A model generated the notes under the pieces. The model was given only the letters and a program-made list of their open reading frames with translations. It made no database searches and was not told the origin of the DNA. A stretch of DNA of 20,305 bases from Verrucomicrobiaceae bacterium UBA2429 (GTDB lineage Bacteria; Verrucomicrobiota; Verrucomicrobiia; Verrucomicrobiales; Verrucomicrobiaceae). Location: the NCBI GenBank assembly GCA_002343505.1, contig DDQZ01000093.1, positions 1 to 20,305 of the forward strand, read 5' to 3'. Position 1 is the first letter of the stretch; every line of letters starts with the position of its first letter. The position numbers were made by a program, and so were the translations under genes. Below are positions 6,655 through 14,206 of this stretch, piece by piece.

Positions 6655-8379
6655 TCAAAGCGCGCGCCGCAGGAAGCGCAGCTCCTCGGGCAGGAGCAGG
6701 ATGGGGGGCACGCGCTCGGCGAGCTGGAAGGCGGGGCCGACGCTGCCGCAGGCGGAAAGCAGCCCGGCATGCACGGCGCGCTGCCCGACGCTCAACTCGC
6801 CAGGGTCGGTGACGTGCTCCAGGTGCGCGCGCGTCTGCTCCAGGTCCCCCATGCGCCACGCGGCCAGGGCCAGCAGCAGGTGGCGCGGGCCGGGCCGCAG
6901 GTAGCGGGCGCTCTCGGCCTGCAGCGCCTCAATGGCGGTCTCGATGCCCTCGCCGGCGACGAGGCTGAACCAGCGCGCTCGGAAGACGGCCTGGTCGTTT
7001 TGCGGCTGCAACTCGGCGAGCCGGGCGGCGGCGCTGACGACGCCGGGTGTGTCTTTGTCGCGCAGGGAGATGTCGAGCACCTTCTCGATCATGGCGGCGC
7101 GGGTGCGCGGGTGGTGTTTGGCGATGCCTTCGCAGGCCTGGATGGCCAGGTCCCACTGCGCGGTCTCTTCGGCCACGGCCAGCGCGAGATGGGAGGATGC
7201 CGCGTCCGATCCCTCCCCGGCGGCCATGAGGGCGGCCTGGAGCGCCTGCCGCACCTGCGGGATGCCGTCGCGGTGGCGGTTTGCGGCGCGCGCCAGCCAG
7301 AGATGGATGCCGGGGCGCGACATGGGGATGACGCCGGAGGTGCGCTTGAGCTCGGCCTCCAGCTCGTCCCAGCGCTCCAGTTTGGCGAGCGCGGCGATGT
7401 GGCTGTGGAAGAGCCTGGTGGATTTGCGCGCGCGCTCCAGGGGCACGAGTTCGAGCGAGCGCGCGGCCTCGCCACGGGCCACGAGCCAGTTCGCGAGCTG
7501 GGCGAGCTGCTCCTCGTCCATGTCCGCCGCGCCGCGGGTCTCGCGCTCCATGATGCGCTCCCGCTCCTGGGGCCGGACGCGCAGGAGGGCGGCGACGGTG
7601 TCTAGCCGCCGCTGCTCGGTCTTGAGAGGGTGCTTATCAACCAGGTCGAGCAGCCGCAGGGCTTCGGCACCGGAGATCTCGCTGTCGGCGGCGAGGCGTT
7701 CAATGGCCTGGAGGGCGCGCGTGTCCCCGCCAGCGGCGATGTCAAAGAGTCTCTCTCGCGCGCTGCTCCGGGTCTCCGGGTAAGGCGCGCGCAGGTCCAT
7801 GAGGGCGAGCCTGAGACGCGCGTCGGGATCGTCCGCCTGGGTGAGGGTGAGCGCCTGGTGCAGGAGGCGGTCGGCCTCGTCGGGGAAGCCCTCGGCGCGG
7901 CGGATGCCGGCGCGCAGCTCGAGCACGGGGCCGGCGCTTTTTTCCTCGTCGGTGAAGCGCGCCAGCTCCTCGCGCGCGCCCTGAATCTCGCCGCGCGCCA
8001 GCAGGAGCCTGCCAATGCGGGCGCGCTCGGCCAGGGTGGCCTGGCCGGATTCGACGAGCTCGCGCAGCATGTGGAGCTTGGCGGTGTCCTCGCCGCCGGC
8101 TTTGTCGAGGAATTCGATGCTGACACGCAGGACGCGGCCGTTTTGCATGGACCAGCGGCGGGCGGAGCGGATGGCGGTGGCGCAGGCGGCGAACTCGAGG
8201 TTCTCCAGGTGCGTCTCGGCCTGGGAGATGAAGTGCTCCGCCAGCTTTTCGCGCCCCCATTCCGCCAGCGGCGGCCCCGCGAACCAGGCGGCGAGGCCGA
8301 GCACGCCGAGGGCGGAGAGCATCCAGGTGAACCAGGGGCGGGGGTTCAGAACCAGATCGTCTGGGCTGGGGTCGGGCAT
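6655..8379 (-). CDS. Membrane-anchored TPR-like helical-repeat protein
   Basis: A 574-residue protein with one predicted membrane span near the N-terminus (WFTWMLSALGVLGLAAWFAG, about residues 17-36). A long, Ala/Leu/Arg/Glu-rich helical region follows, with repeated 34-residue-like units such as LAERARIGRLLLARGEIQGA and RLAELQPQNDQAVFRARWFS. This is the composition and periodicity of degenerate tetratricopeptide repeats, which scaffold protein-protein contacts. The large repeat part probably faces the periplasm, though topology cannot be settled from sequence. No enzyme motif is visible. It begins 12 bp after the stop of the double SUMF1-domain gene, so the two are almost certainly co-transcribed and may work together. 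Specific repeat boundaries are not claimed. Confidence 0.75.
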   Translation of the reverse strand: MPDPSPDDLVLNPRPWFTWMLSALGVLGLAAWFAGPPLAEWGREKLAEHFISQAETHLENLEFAACATAIRSARRWSMQNGRVLRVSIEFLDKAGGEDTAKLHMLRELVESGQATLAERARIGRLLLARGEIQGAREELARFTDEEKSAGPVLELRAGIRRAEGFPDEADRLLHQALTLTQADDPDARLRLALMDLRAPYPETRSSARERLFDIAAGGDTRALQAIERLAADSEISGAEALRLLDLVDKHPLKTEQRRLDTVAALLRVRPQERERIMERETRGAADMDEEQLAQLANWLVARGEAARSLELVPLERARKSTRLFHSHIAALAKLERWDELEAELKRTSGVIPMSRPGIHLWLARAANRHRDGIPQVRQALQAALMAAGEGSDAASSHLALAVAEETAQWDLAIQACEGIAKHHPRTRAAMIEKVLDISLRDKDTPGVVSAAARLAELQPQNDQAVFRARWFSLVAGEGIETAIEALQAESARYLRPGPRHLLLALAAWRMGDLEQTRAHLEHVTDPGELSVGQRAVHAGLLSACGSVGPAFQLAERVPPILLLPEELRFLRRAL

Positions 8380-8391
8380 GGCCGTGGGAGG

Positions 8392-10047
8392 TCAGGGGCG
8401 GTTGAAGTCGAGCAGGACGCGGAAACCGGTGCCGGCGGTGGCGCTGTCCCTGGCGGCGTGCTGGCGGTGGCCGGTCCGGAGCTGGTCCTTGTCGAAGGAG
8501 AGCCAGGAGCCGCCGCGGATGACGCGCTCGTTTTCCGCGCCCGGCCAGGCGTCGAGGCACCATTCGGCGGCGTTGCCGCCGAGTGCGTGAATGCCGAGGG
8601 AGTTGGCGGGGTCGTTGGTGACGGGGGCGGTGTAGGAATGGCGGTCGCTGTAGCCGGGGATGCGGCCGGCGTCGAGGTTCGCGCTGAAGGGCGGCGGGGG
8701 GAACTCGCCGGTGGCGGACCAGGGGTAGTGTGCGGAGGGGGACTTGCCTCGCTCGGCGGGATCGGCCCCGGTCTCGCCCTCGAGTCCGGTGGCGCGGCTC
8801 CACTCCAGGTCGTCCGGCAGGCGGTAGGAGGCGCCGGGGCCGATGAGTCCGGCGGCGCGCTCTTTTTCGGTGAGCCAGGCGCAGAAGGCGGCGGCCTCGT
8901 CCCAGCTCACGCTGACGGCGGGATGCGCGCTGCTGATGAGGAAGGTGGGTTTTTTGGTCCAGGCGCGGCCGCTGGCTTTGAGAAAGGCCTCGTAGTCCTG
9001 CGCGCGGGTCTCGCTGGCGGCGATGAGCGCGGAGCTGCCGAGCGGGACGAGGTCCATGCCGAGGCTGTTGAGATGGCGCGCGCCTGGGGCGGCGGGCTTG
9101 AGGCTGGCGGGGTCCGGCAGGTTGGCTGCTTCGCCGCCGGTGGCGAAGCGCTTGCGCATGGCGGCCACCTCGTCCTGGCTGACCTCGGCGCCGGTGAGGG
9201 CCTGGCGGCGGTCGGCGCGGAGCTTGTCCGCGTCGGCCTTCATGGCGGCGAGCAGGGTGGCGGTGCGCGCCTTGTCCTCATACACGCAGCGGAAGCCGAT
9301 GGTGGGCATGCGCAGGGTGGCGGGCACGGTGTAGAGATAGGCGGAGCGCAGGCTTTCGGGGTAAAAGTAGGCCCACGAGCCGCCGCGCAGCACGCCATGC
9401 TGCTCGGCGCGGATCTCGGGATCCCAGCACCACTCCCAGACATTGCCCGCCAGATCGTGCAACCCGTCGGCCGTGGGTTTGAACTGGCCGACTGGCGCGG
9501 TGAAGGGGAAGCCGTCCTCGTAACCGGGTATCTCGCCTTCCGCGAGATTGCCCGCGCCTTTGGGCGGCGGCCACTCCTGGCCCCAGGGGAAGGCGCGGTC
9601 GTCGGCGAGCTTGTCATCGAGCGTAAGGTCGGGCTTGCGCGTGCGCAGCAGCCCGGCGGCGGCGTCCCACTCGGCGCGGGTGGGCAGGCGGTAGCCCTGC
9701 TCGCTTTTCAGCCGGCCCTCCTTTTGCTCTTTCTCCGTGAGCCAGCCGCAAAAGGCGCGCGCGTCCTGGAGCGTGACGCCCACAGCCGGATGGTCGGGGC
9801 CTTGCTCAAAGTGCGGGTTGTAGTCCCAGGCGTGGCCGCCCTCCCTCACGAACGCCTGCCACTGCGCCACGGTGGTCTCGTGGATGGCGAAATGCACGGT
9901 GGTGCCGGGCACGCGCACAAATTTCATGCCCAGGCTGCCGGTGTGCCCGTCCTGCGCGTCCGGTATTTGCGCGCCTGCCGGGCAGGCGGCGCACAGCGCG
10001 GCCAGGGCGGAAAGAAGCGGGCGGGATGGGAGGATGCGCGCGGACAC
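8392..10047 (-). CDS. Secreted protein with two SUMF1/FGE-like domains
   Basis: I prefer a GTG start at 10047 (551 residues), which gives a clean signal peptide (VSARILPSRPLLSALAALCA, then ACPAGAQ). An in-frame ATG at 10119 would add 24 residues and lie only 25 nt from the tRNA. Two formylglycine-generating-enzyme-type domains follow. Domain 1, about residues 38-257, has LPTRAEW 121-127, GNVWEW 201-206 and RGGSW 221-225. Domain 2, about 326-551, has RLPDDLEW near 409, GNAAEW 491-496 and RGGSW 511-515. True FGE oxidises a sulfatase cysteine using a cysteine pair just after the RGGS motif; neither domain has a cysteine there. Both are therefore more likely binding or structural SUMF1-superfamily domains than sulfatase activators. 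No sulfatase is nearby. The repeat-protein gene follows after 12 bp. Confidence 0.88.
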   Translation of the reverse strand: MSARILPSRPLLSALAALCAACPAGAQIPDAQDGHTGSLGMKFVRVPGTTVHFAIHETTVAQWQAFVREGGHAWDYNPHFEQGPDHPAVGVTLQDARAFCGWLTEKEQKEGRLKSEQGYRLPTRAEWDAAAGLLRTRKPDLTLDDKLADDRAFPWGQEWPPPKGAGNLAEGEIPGYEDGFPFTAPVGQFKPTADGLHDLAGNVWEWCWDPEIRAEQHGVLRGGSWAYFYPESLRSAYLYTVPATLRMPTIGFRCVYEDKARTATLLAAMKADADKLRADRRQALTGAEVSQDEVAAMRKRFATGGEAANLPDPASLKPAAPGARHLNSLGMDLVPLGSSALIAASETRAQDYEAFLKASGRAWTKKPTFLISSAHPAVSVSWDEAAAFCAWLTEKERAAGLIGPGASYRLPDDLEWSRATGLEGETGADPAERGKSPSAHYPWSATGEFPPPPFSANLDAGRIPGYSDRHSYTAPVTNDPANSLGIHALGGNAAEWCLDAWPGAENERVIRGGSWLSFDKDQLRTGHRQHAARDSATAGTGFRVLLDFNRP

Positions 10048-10143
10048 GGCGGGTGTTTTACCCCAGGCGGCGCGCAGCTTCACCCAAAAAATGCCGGGAC
10101 TGCAAACCCCGCCCGTCACACCCGCCGTCCGTGCGGAGGGAAG

Positions 10144-10234
10144 TGGCGGTGAGAGAGGGATTCGAACCCTCGGTAGCGGATAAGGCTACGCACCTTTAGC
10201 AAAGGTGTGCTTTCGACCACTCAGCCATCTCACC
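10144..10234 (-). tRNA. tRNA-Ser (anticodon GCT)
   Basis: The minus strand reads GGTGAGATGGCTGAGTGG and ends TCTCACC-G-CCA, giving a 7-bp acceptor stem (GGTGAGA/TCTCACC), discriminator G and an encoded CCA (10146-10144). The anticodon arm is CACCT-TTGCTAA-AGGTG with anticodon GCT, which reads the serine codons AGC and AGU. The long variable arm between the anticodon arm and the T arm (GAGGGTTCGAATCCCTC) is typical of serine tRNAs. The length is 91 nt with CCA. The gene has its own likely promoter and lies just upstream of, and in the same direction as, the double SUMF1 gene. No integrase or duplicated tRNA end was seen beside it. Confidence 0.97.
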
Positions 10235-10241
10235 AAAGTTG

Positions 10242-10262
10242 TCGCGCGGTTGAGGCCGCGCG
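10242..10262 (-). other. GC-rich hairpin in the tRNA-Ser leader
   Basis: The 7-bp inverted repeat CGCGCGG / CCGCGCG surrounds a 6-7 nt loop between the predicted promoter and the 5' end of tRNA-Ser. A hairpin here could help define the 5' leader for RNase P processing. With no T-run it is not a terminator for the tRNA itself. The role is inference. Confidence 0.4.
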
Positions 10263-10267
10263 GCGCT

Positions 10268-10296
10268 ATTAAGCCCGGCGGGGAGGTTTTCGTCAA
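10268..10296 (-). promoter_or_regulatory. Likely sigma70-type promoter of tRNA-Ser
   Basis: On the minus strand TTGACG (10296-10291) matches the -35 consensus at five of six positions. It is followed after 17 bp by CTTAAT (10273-10268), which matches the -10 consensus at four of six. The predicted start would lie about 26-28 nt before the mature tRNA, a usual leader length. The opposite strand of this 146-bp interval must also serve the divergent 470-residue protein gene. Confidence 0.5.
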
Positions 10297-10380
10297 CGAC
10301 AAAGATTGCGCGGCATTTGCCGGCTCATGTGACACCAAGTCCGGGTTTGGCCGCGGCTGTTTTGTGCTAGGTTCGCCGCG

Positions 10381-11793
10381 ATGAACGACTCCCCCAACCG
10401 CCCCGGCACGCTGGAAAAAGCCCTCAAGCTGAACCTCGACCGCGGCATCTACGGCACCTTCGCCGAGATCGGCGCGGGGCAGGAGACGGCGAACTGGTTT
10501 TTCCGTGCCGGCGGGGCCTCCGGCACGGTGGCCAAGACGATGTCCGCCTATGACATGACCTTCAGCGACGAGATCTACGGCAAGAGCGCCCGCTATGTCT
10601 CGCGTCAGCGCATGGCGGCGATGCTGGACCACGAGTTCCAGATCGTGCAGCAGCGGCTCCATGCCAAGCGCGGCGCGGACGCCGCCTTTTTCGCCCTTGC
10701 CAACACGGTGCGCGCGCGCGGCTGGCGCGACACCAACGAGGAATGCCACGGCTGGCTCGGCCTGCGCTTTCAGACCGAGCCGGGAGGCCCGCCCAACGAC
10801 ATCCAGCTTCATGTCCGCCTGCTCGATGACACCAACCACCGCCAGTCCGAGGTGATGGGCATCCTCGGCGTCAACCTGCTCTACGCCGCGCACCACTACC
10901 GTGACGAGCTGACCGTCTTCCTCAAAAGCCTGCTCGACGACCTGCGCCGCAAGCGCCTGGAGATAGACATGGTGGACTTCATCGGTCCCGCCTTCGCCAA
11001 GCCCGGATTCGAGGACCGCATCGTGGCGCTGGAACTCGTGCGCAGCGACCTGGCGGACGCCGCCCTCTTCGGCGCCAGCGGGGAGATTCTTCAGGCCTCG
11101 GATGTGCTCTACAACAAACCCGTCGTGCTCAACCGCGGCAGTTTCGACCCCATCACCCGAGTGAATCTGGACATGATCGAGCGCGGCGCGGCGGCCTTTG
11201 ACCAGGACTTCGGCGAAAAGGCGCTCGGCCATGTCGAGATCCTCGAGATCACCATGCACAACCTGCTCTGCATGGACGACTGCGCGGTGGAGTACGGGAA
11301 CTTCCTCGCGCGCGCCGACATCCTCCAGGCGCTGGGCAAAAACGTGCTCGTCTCCAAGTATGCCGAGTTTCACCGCCTCAGCGGCTACCTGGCGCGCCAC
11401 ACGCGCGAACCCATCGGCATCATCCTCGGACTGCCGCTTTTCGAGGAGCTGTTCAACGAGCGCTGGTATGCCGACCTCGAAGGAGGGCTGATGGAGGCCT
11501 TCGGGCGGCTCTTTCGCAACCAGGTACGGCTCTACGTTTATCCGGCGGGCGATCCTCTCACGGGAAAAATCCGCACCGCCAGCCAGGCGCGCGTCACCCG
11601 CGGCCAGGACCATCTGCTGCGCTACCTGCTGGACACGGGAGCCGTCCACGAAATCCGCGAGGGGCTGGAGGAATGCCTCTTCCAAACCAGCTCCAACGTC
11701 CGCCAGATGATCCTCGGCGGCGACAGGCGCTGGCGGGATTTTGTGCCGCCCATCGTGCTGGAGCGCGGCCCCTGGGCGGCGCTGGCGGGATGA
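10381..11793 (+). CDS. Conserved cytoplasmic protein of unknown function (470 aa)
   Basis: A 470-residue protein with no signal peptide or membrane span. The sequence strongly recalls a widespread family found in Bacteroidetes, Planctomycetes and Verrucomicrobia. Highly conserved-looking blocks are YGTFAEIGAGQETANWFF (residues 21-38), GGASGTVAKTMSAYDMTFSD (44-63), TNEECHGWLGLRFQ, NRGSFDPITRVNLDMI and EILEITMHNLLCMDDC. From memory, homologues carry inconsistent names in databases, including TonB-dependent receptor and nicotinate-nucleotide adenylyltransferase. Neither fits: there is no barrel or plug, and no HxGH nucleotidyltransferase motif. Density of conserved Gly, Asp and His suggests an enzyme, but I cannot assign a reaction. 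It is divergent from tRNA-Ser and converges with the PSD-domain gene across a 21-bp gap. Confidence 0.85.
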   Translation: MNDSPNRPGTLEKALKLNLDRGIYGTFAEIGAGQETANWFFRAGGASGTVAKTMSAYDMTFSDEIYGKSARYVSRQRMAAMLDHEFQIVQQRLHAKRGADAAFFALANTVRARGWRDTNEECHGWLGLRFQTEPGGPPNDIQLHVRLLDDTNHRQSEVMGILGVNLLYAAHHYRDELTVFLKSLLDDLRRKRLEIDMVDFIGPAFAKPGFEDRIVALELVRSDLADAALFGASGEILQASDVLYNKPVVLNRGSFDPITRVNLDMIERGAAAFDQDFGEKALGHVEILEITMHNLLCMDDCAVEYGNFLARADILQALGKNVLVSKYAEFHRLSGYLARHTREPIGIILGLPLFEELFNERWYADLEGGLMEAFGRLFRNQVRLYVYPAGDPLTGKIRTASQARVTRGQDHLLRYLLDTGAVHEIREGLEECLFQTSSNVRQMILGGDRRWRDFVPPIVLERGPWAALAG

Positions 11794-11814
11794 GTCCGCC
11801 CTTTCACACCGCAG

Positions 11815-14202
11815 TCACTTGCGGCGGAAAATGCCGCTTTGCACGGCGGCGTGGATCATTTCTCGCACACCGTGGCCTTTGGCTTGGGAGGCGGCGGTGA
11901 GCTGGTCGAGCTCGGCGCGGTCGGAGAAGCCCATCTCGCGTCCGGTGGCGAAGGTGAGGAGCTTTTCCAGCAGGCAGCGCGCCACGCGGTCCTGCCCGGC
12001 GAGCAGGAGTTTTTGAAACCCGCCCATGTCCGCGAATTTCGCCCCCGTGGGCAGCTCGCCCGCCGCGTCCACAGGCGGGCCGAGGCGGTAGCGCACTTTG
12101 CGGCCTGTGACCTTGAGGTCCACTTTTTCCCCCTGGTCTATGCTGCGGAAGCGCTCGCGCCAGCCGCCGATGACATCATAGCTCTCCAGGGCGAAGCCGG
12201 GCGGGTCTATGACACGGTGGCAGCCGTTGCAGGTCTCGCTGTCGCGGTGCTTGTCGAGCAGCTCGCGCAGCGTGGTGGCGCCGCGGATGTCCGGCTCCAC
12301 ACCCGGAATACCGGGAGGAGGCGGCGGAGGCTCGATGCCCAGGATGCGGTCCATGACGAAGACGCCGCGCACCACGGGGGAGGTGTTGGTGCCGTTGGCG
12401 CTGACCTTTAAAATGCTGGCCTGGGTGAGCACGCCGCCGCGCCGGCTCTCCGGCGGCAGCGGCACCTTGCGGATGTGCTGGCCGCTGACGCCAGGGATGC
12501 CGTAGTGCCTGGCAAGCCGCGCGTTGAGCATGGCAAAATCACTGTGGATGACATTGGCGGCGCTGAGGTTGCCGCGGATCAGCTCGGTGATGAAGGCGCG
12601 CGTCTCGCGCAGCATGGAGTCGAGCAGCAGCTCGTCGTATTCGGGGTAGAGCTGCTTGTCGGGCGTGGTGAACTCGATCTCGCGCAGGTTCAGCCAGCCG
12701 TCGGTGAAATCGGTGACGAAGCGCTCCAGCGCGGGGCTTTGCAGCAGCCGCTCCGTCTGCGCGCGCAGCACGGCGGGCTGGGCGAGGTCCGCCGCCAGCA
12801 GTTCCGCGTCCGGCGCGCCGCGGGTGAGGAAGTAACTCAGGCGCGAGGCCAGTTGCAGCCTGTCCAGCGCGCCGGAGGGTTCCTTGAGAAAAAGAAAATC
12901 CGGCGCGCACAAGATGGCTGTGGCTGCCGTGCGCATGGCGGCGAGGAAGTCCTTCCCCTCCGCGAACTCGGCATCGAAAAGCCGGACGTAAGGCTCCACC
13001 GCGGCCGCATCGGCAGGGCGGCGGAACGCGGCGCTGGCGAAGGCGGGCAGCAGCCGGCGCGCCTCGGCGGCGGGATCGGCGGAGTCGGCGGTGAAGACGG
13101 GTTTGTAACCCGCCTTGCCGCGCATCCAGGGTTTCTCAGGCATTACCTCGCGGAGCTTCGCATCTCCGAGCAGCAGCTTTTGTCCACGCGGCGGCCATTC
13201 CTCAATGAGCGGACCCTCGATCTCCACCGAGAGCAGGGCCAGGCCGCTGCCGGGATACTTGTCCGGCCCGTCTTTCACCGCCGAGTGCCCGTCCGGCCCA
13301 TAAAGGCCCTGCGGACTGACCTGGATGCCGTGGCCCTGAGGCAGGTGCAGCGTCACATCCACCGTGCCGGGCTTGTCCGCGGGCAGCTCGTGGAAGCTGT
13401 GCGTGCGCGTGTCGGTGTTGCGGAAATTGAAACTGCCAGTGCGCAGGGCAAAAACGACCGGCTCCTCCACCTGGTGCCCGTAACCCGTGACACGCACCTT
13501 GTAAGTGCCTGTGGCATGGGCGCGCAGGTCGGGGATCACCGTGCTGGGAAAGCCGCCCTCATTGAAGACCACCACAGCGCCATCGGCTTTTTTCAGCCAG
13601 TGCTTGCCGATGTTGTCCTTGTTGCGCCCGGTGTCGAGCGTGGCGGCGGTCTTTCTGAGTTCCGGCTTCTCCCCGGCCATCAAGGCCGCGTTCAGCGCCG
13701 TCTCGGCGGCCTCCATGTAGCGCTGCATCTGGATGCCGGAGATGGAGAGCGCCTCCCCCACGGTGTCGAACCCGTGAGCGCGCCCGTCCTCCGGCAGCAT
13801 GTCCACCACGCTGACGCGCACGCCGAGCAGGTCGTTGAGCGTGTTTTGATACTCCTGCCGGTTCAGCCGGCGCAGCACGGTGCCTTTCCGCGCCTCGGAT
13901 TTCGCGGTCAGGTCGGAGCCGAGCGCCGCCATGAATGCGCCTGTCTCCTCCGCCGCGGGGCGCGCCTTTTTCGGCGGCGGCATCTCCCCGGCGGCCACGC
14001 GGTCAAAGACGCGCACCCATTTCTTCAAGGCGGCGGCGTCCGCGCCATCGGTGGACAGCGCGGACAAATCCAGCCCGCCCTTTTTCATCTCCGCGTCATG
14101 GCAGTCCATGCAGTGCCGGTCCAGAAAGGGCCGAGCGGCGGGCGTGGCGGCTTGAGCTGCGCCCAGGAACCCGGCGCCGGCTAACCAAAGAAGCTGCTTC
14201 AT
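11815..14202 (-). CDS. Secreted cytochrome-like PSD-domain protein (DUF1587/1595/1592/1588/1585)
   Basis: A 795-residue exported protein starting at ATG 14202 with signal peptide MKQLLWLAGAGFLGAAQA. Domains in order: a cytochrome-like segment with a CxxCH haem motif (CMDCH, residues 31-35); DUF1587 (LRRLNRQEYQNTLNDLLGV); a beta-rich insert that looks carbohydrate-binding-like; DUF1595 (RRLLPAFASAAFRRP); DUF1592 (LQLASRLSYFLTRGAPDAEL); DUF1588 with a second CxxCH (CNGCH, 658-662); and DUF1585 at the C-terminus. This architecture is typical of Planctomycetes and Verrucomicrobia, where such proteins are often next to DUF1552 or DUF1501 genes. The biochemical role is undefined; two c-type haem sites suggest periplasmic redox activity. 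It starts 4 bp after the DUF1552 gene, clearly one operon. An upstream frame extension is rejected because it lacks a signal peptide and overlaps DUF1552. Confidence 0.93.
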   Translation of the reverse strand: MKQLLWLAGAGFLGAAQAATPAARPFLDRHCMDCHDAEMKKGGLDLSALSTDGADAAALKKWVRVFDRVAAGEMPPPKKARPAAEETGAFMAALGSDLTAKSEARKGTVLRRLNRQEYQNTLNDLLGVRVSVVDMLPEDGRAHGFDTVGEALSISGIQMQRYMEAAETALNAALMAGEKPELRKTAATLDTGRNKDNIGKHWLKKADGAVVVFNEGGFPSTVIPDLRAHATGTYKVRVTGYGHQVEEPVVFALRTGSFNFRNTDTRTHSFHELPADKPGTVDVTLHLPQGHGIQVSPQGLYGPDGHSAVKDGPDKYPGSGLALLSVEIEGPLIEEWPPRGQKLLLGDAKLREVMPEKPWMRGKAGYKPVFTADSADPAAEARRLLPAFASAAFRRPADAAAVEPYVRLFDAEFAEGKDFLAAMRTAATAILCAPDFLFLKEPSGALDRLQLASRLSYFLTRGAPDAELLAADLAQPAVLRAQTERLLQSPALERFVTDFTDGWLNLREIEFTTPDKQLYPEYDELLLDSMLRETRAFITELIRGNLSAANVIHSDFAMLNARLARHYGIPGVSGQHIRKVPLPPESRRGGVLTQASILKVSANGTNTSPVVRGVFVMDRILGIEPPPPPPGIPGVEPDIRGATTLRELLDKHRDSETCNGCHRVIDPPGFALESYDVIGGWRERFRSIDQGEKVDLKVTGRKVRYRLGPPVDAAGELPTGAKFADMGGFQKLLLAGQDRVARCLLEKLLTFATGREMGFSDRAELDQLTAASQAKGHGVREMIHAAVQSGIFRRK

Positions 14203-14206
14203 GATC

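Noticed and set aside
7630..10152. An 840-codon open frame on the plus strand
   Set aside because: It lies entirely antisense to the repeat-protein and double-SUMF1 genes, both of which have recognisable domains. Its translation is Gly/Ala/Val/Glu-rich without domain pattern. Long antisense frames are expected in GC-rich DNA with biased third positions.
10186..11685. A 499-codon minus-strand frame
   Set aside because: It is antisense to the conserved 470-residue protein and runs into the tRNA-Ser gene, so it cannot be a real gene in that form.
12475..14184. A 569-codon plus-strand frame
   Set aside because: It is fully antisense to the PSD-domain gene, whose conserved motifs run on the minus strand throughout; Arg/His/Gln-rich translation is typical of a shadow frame.
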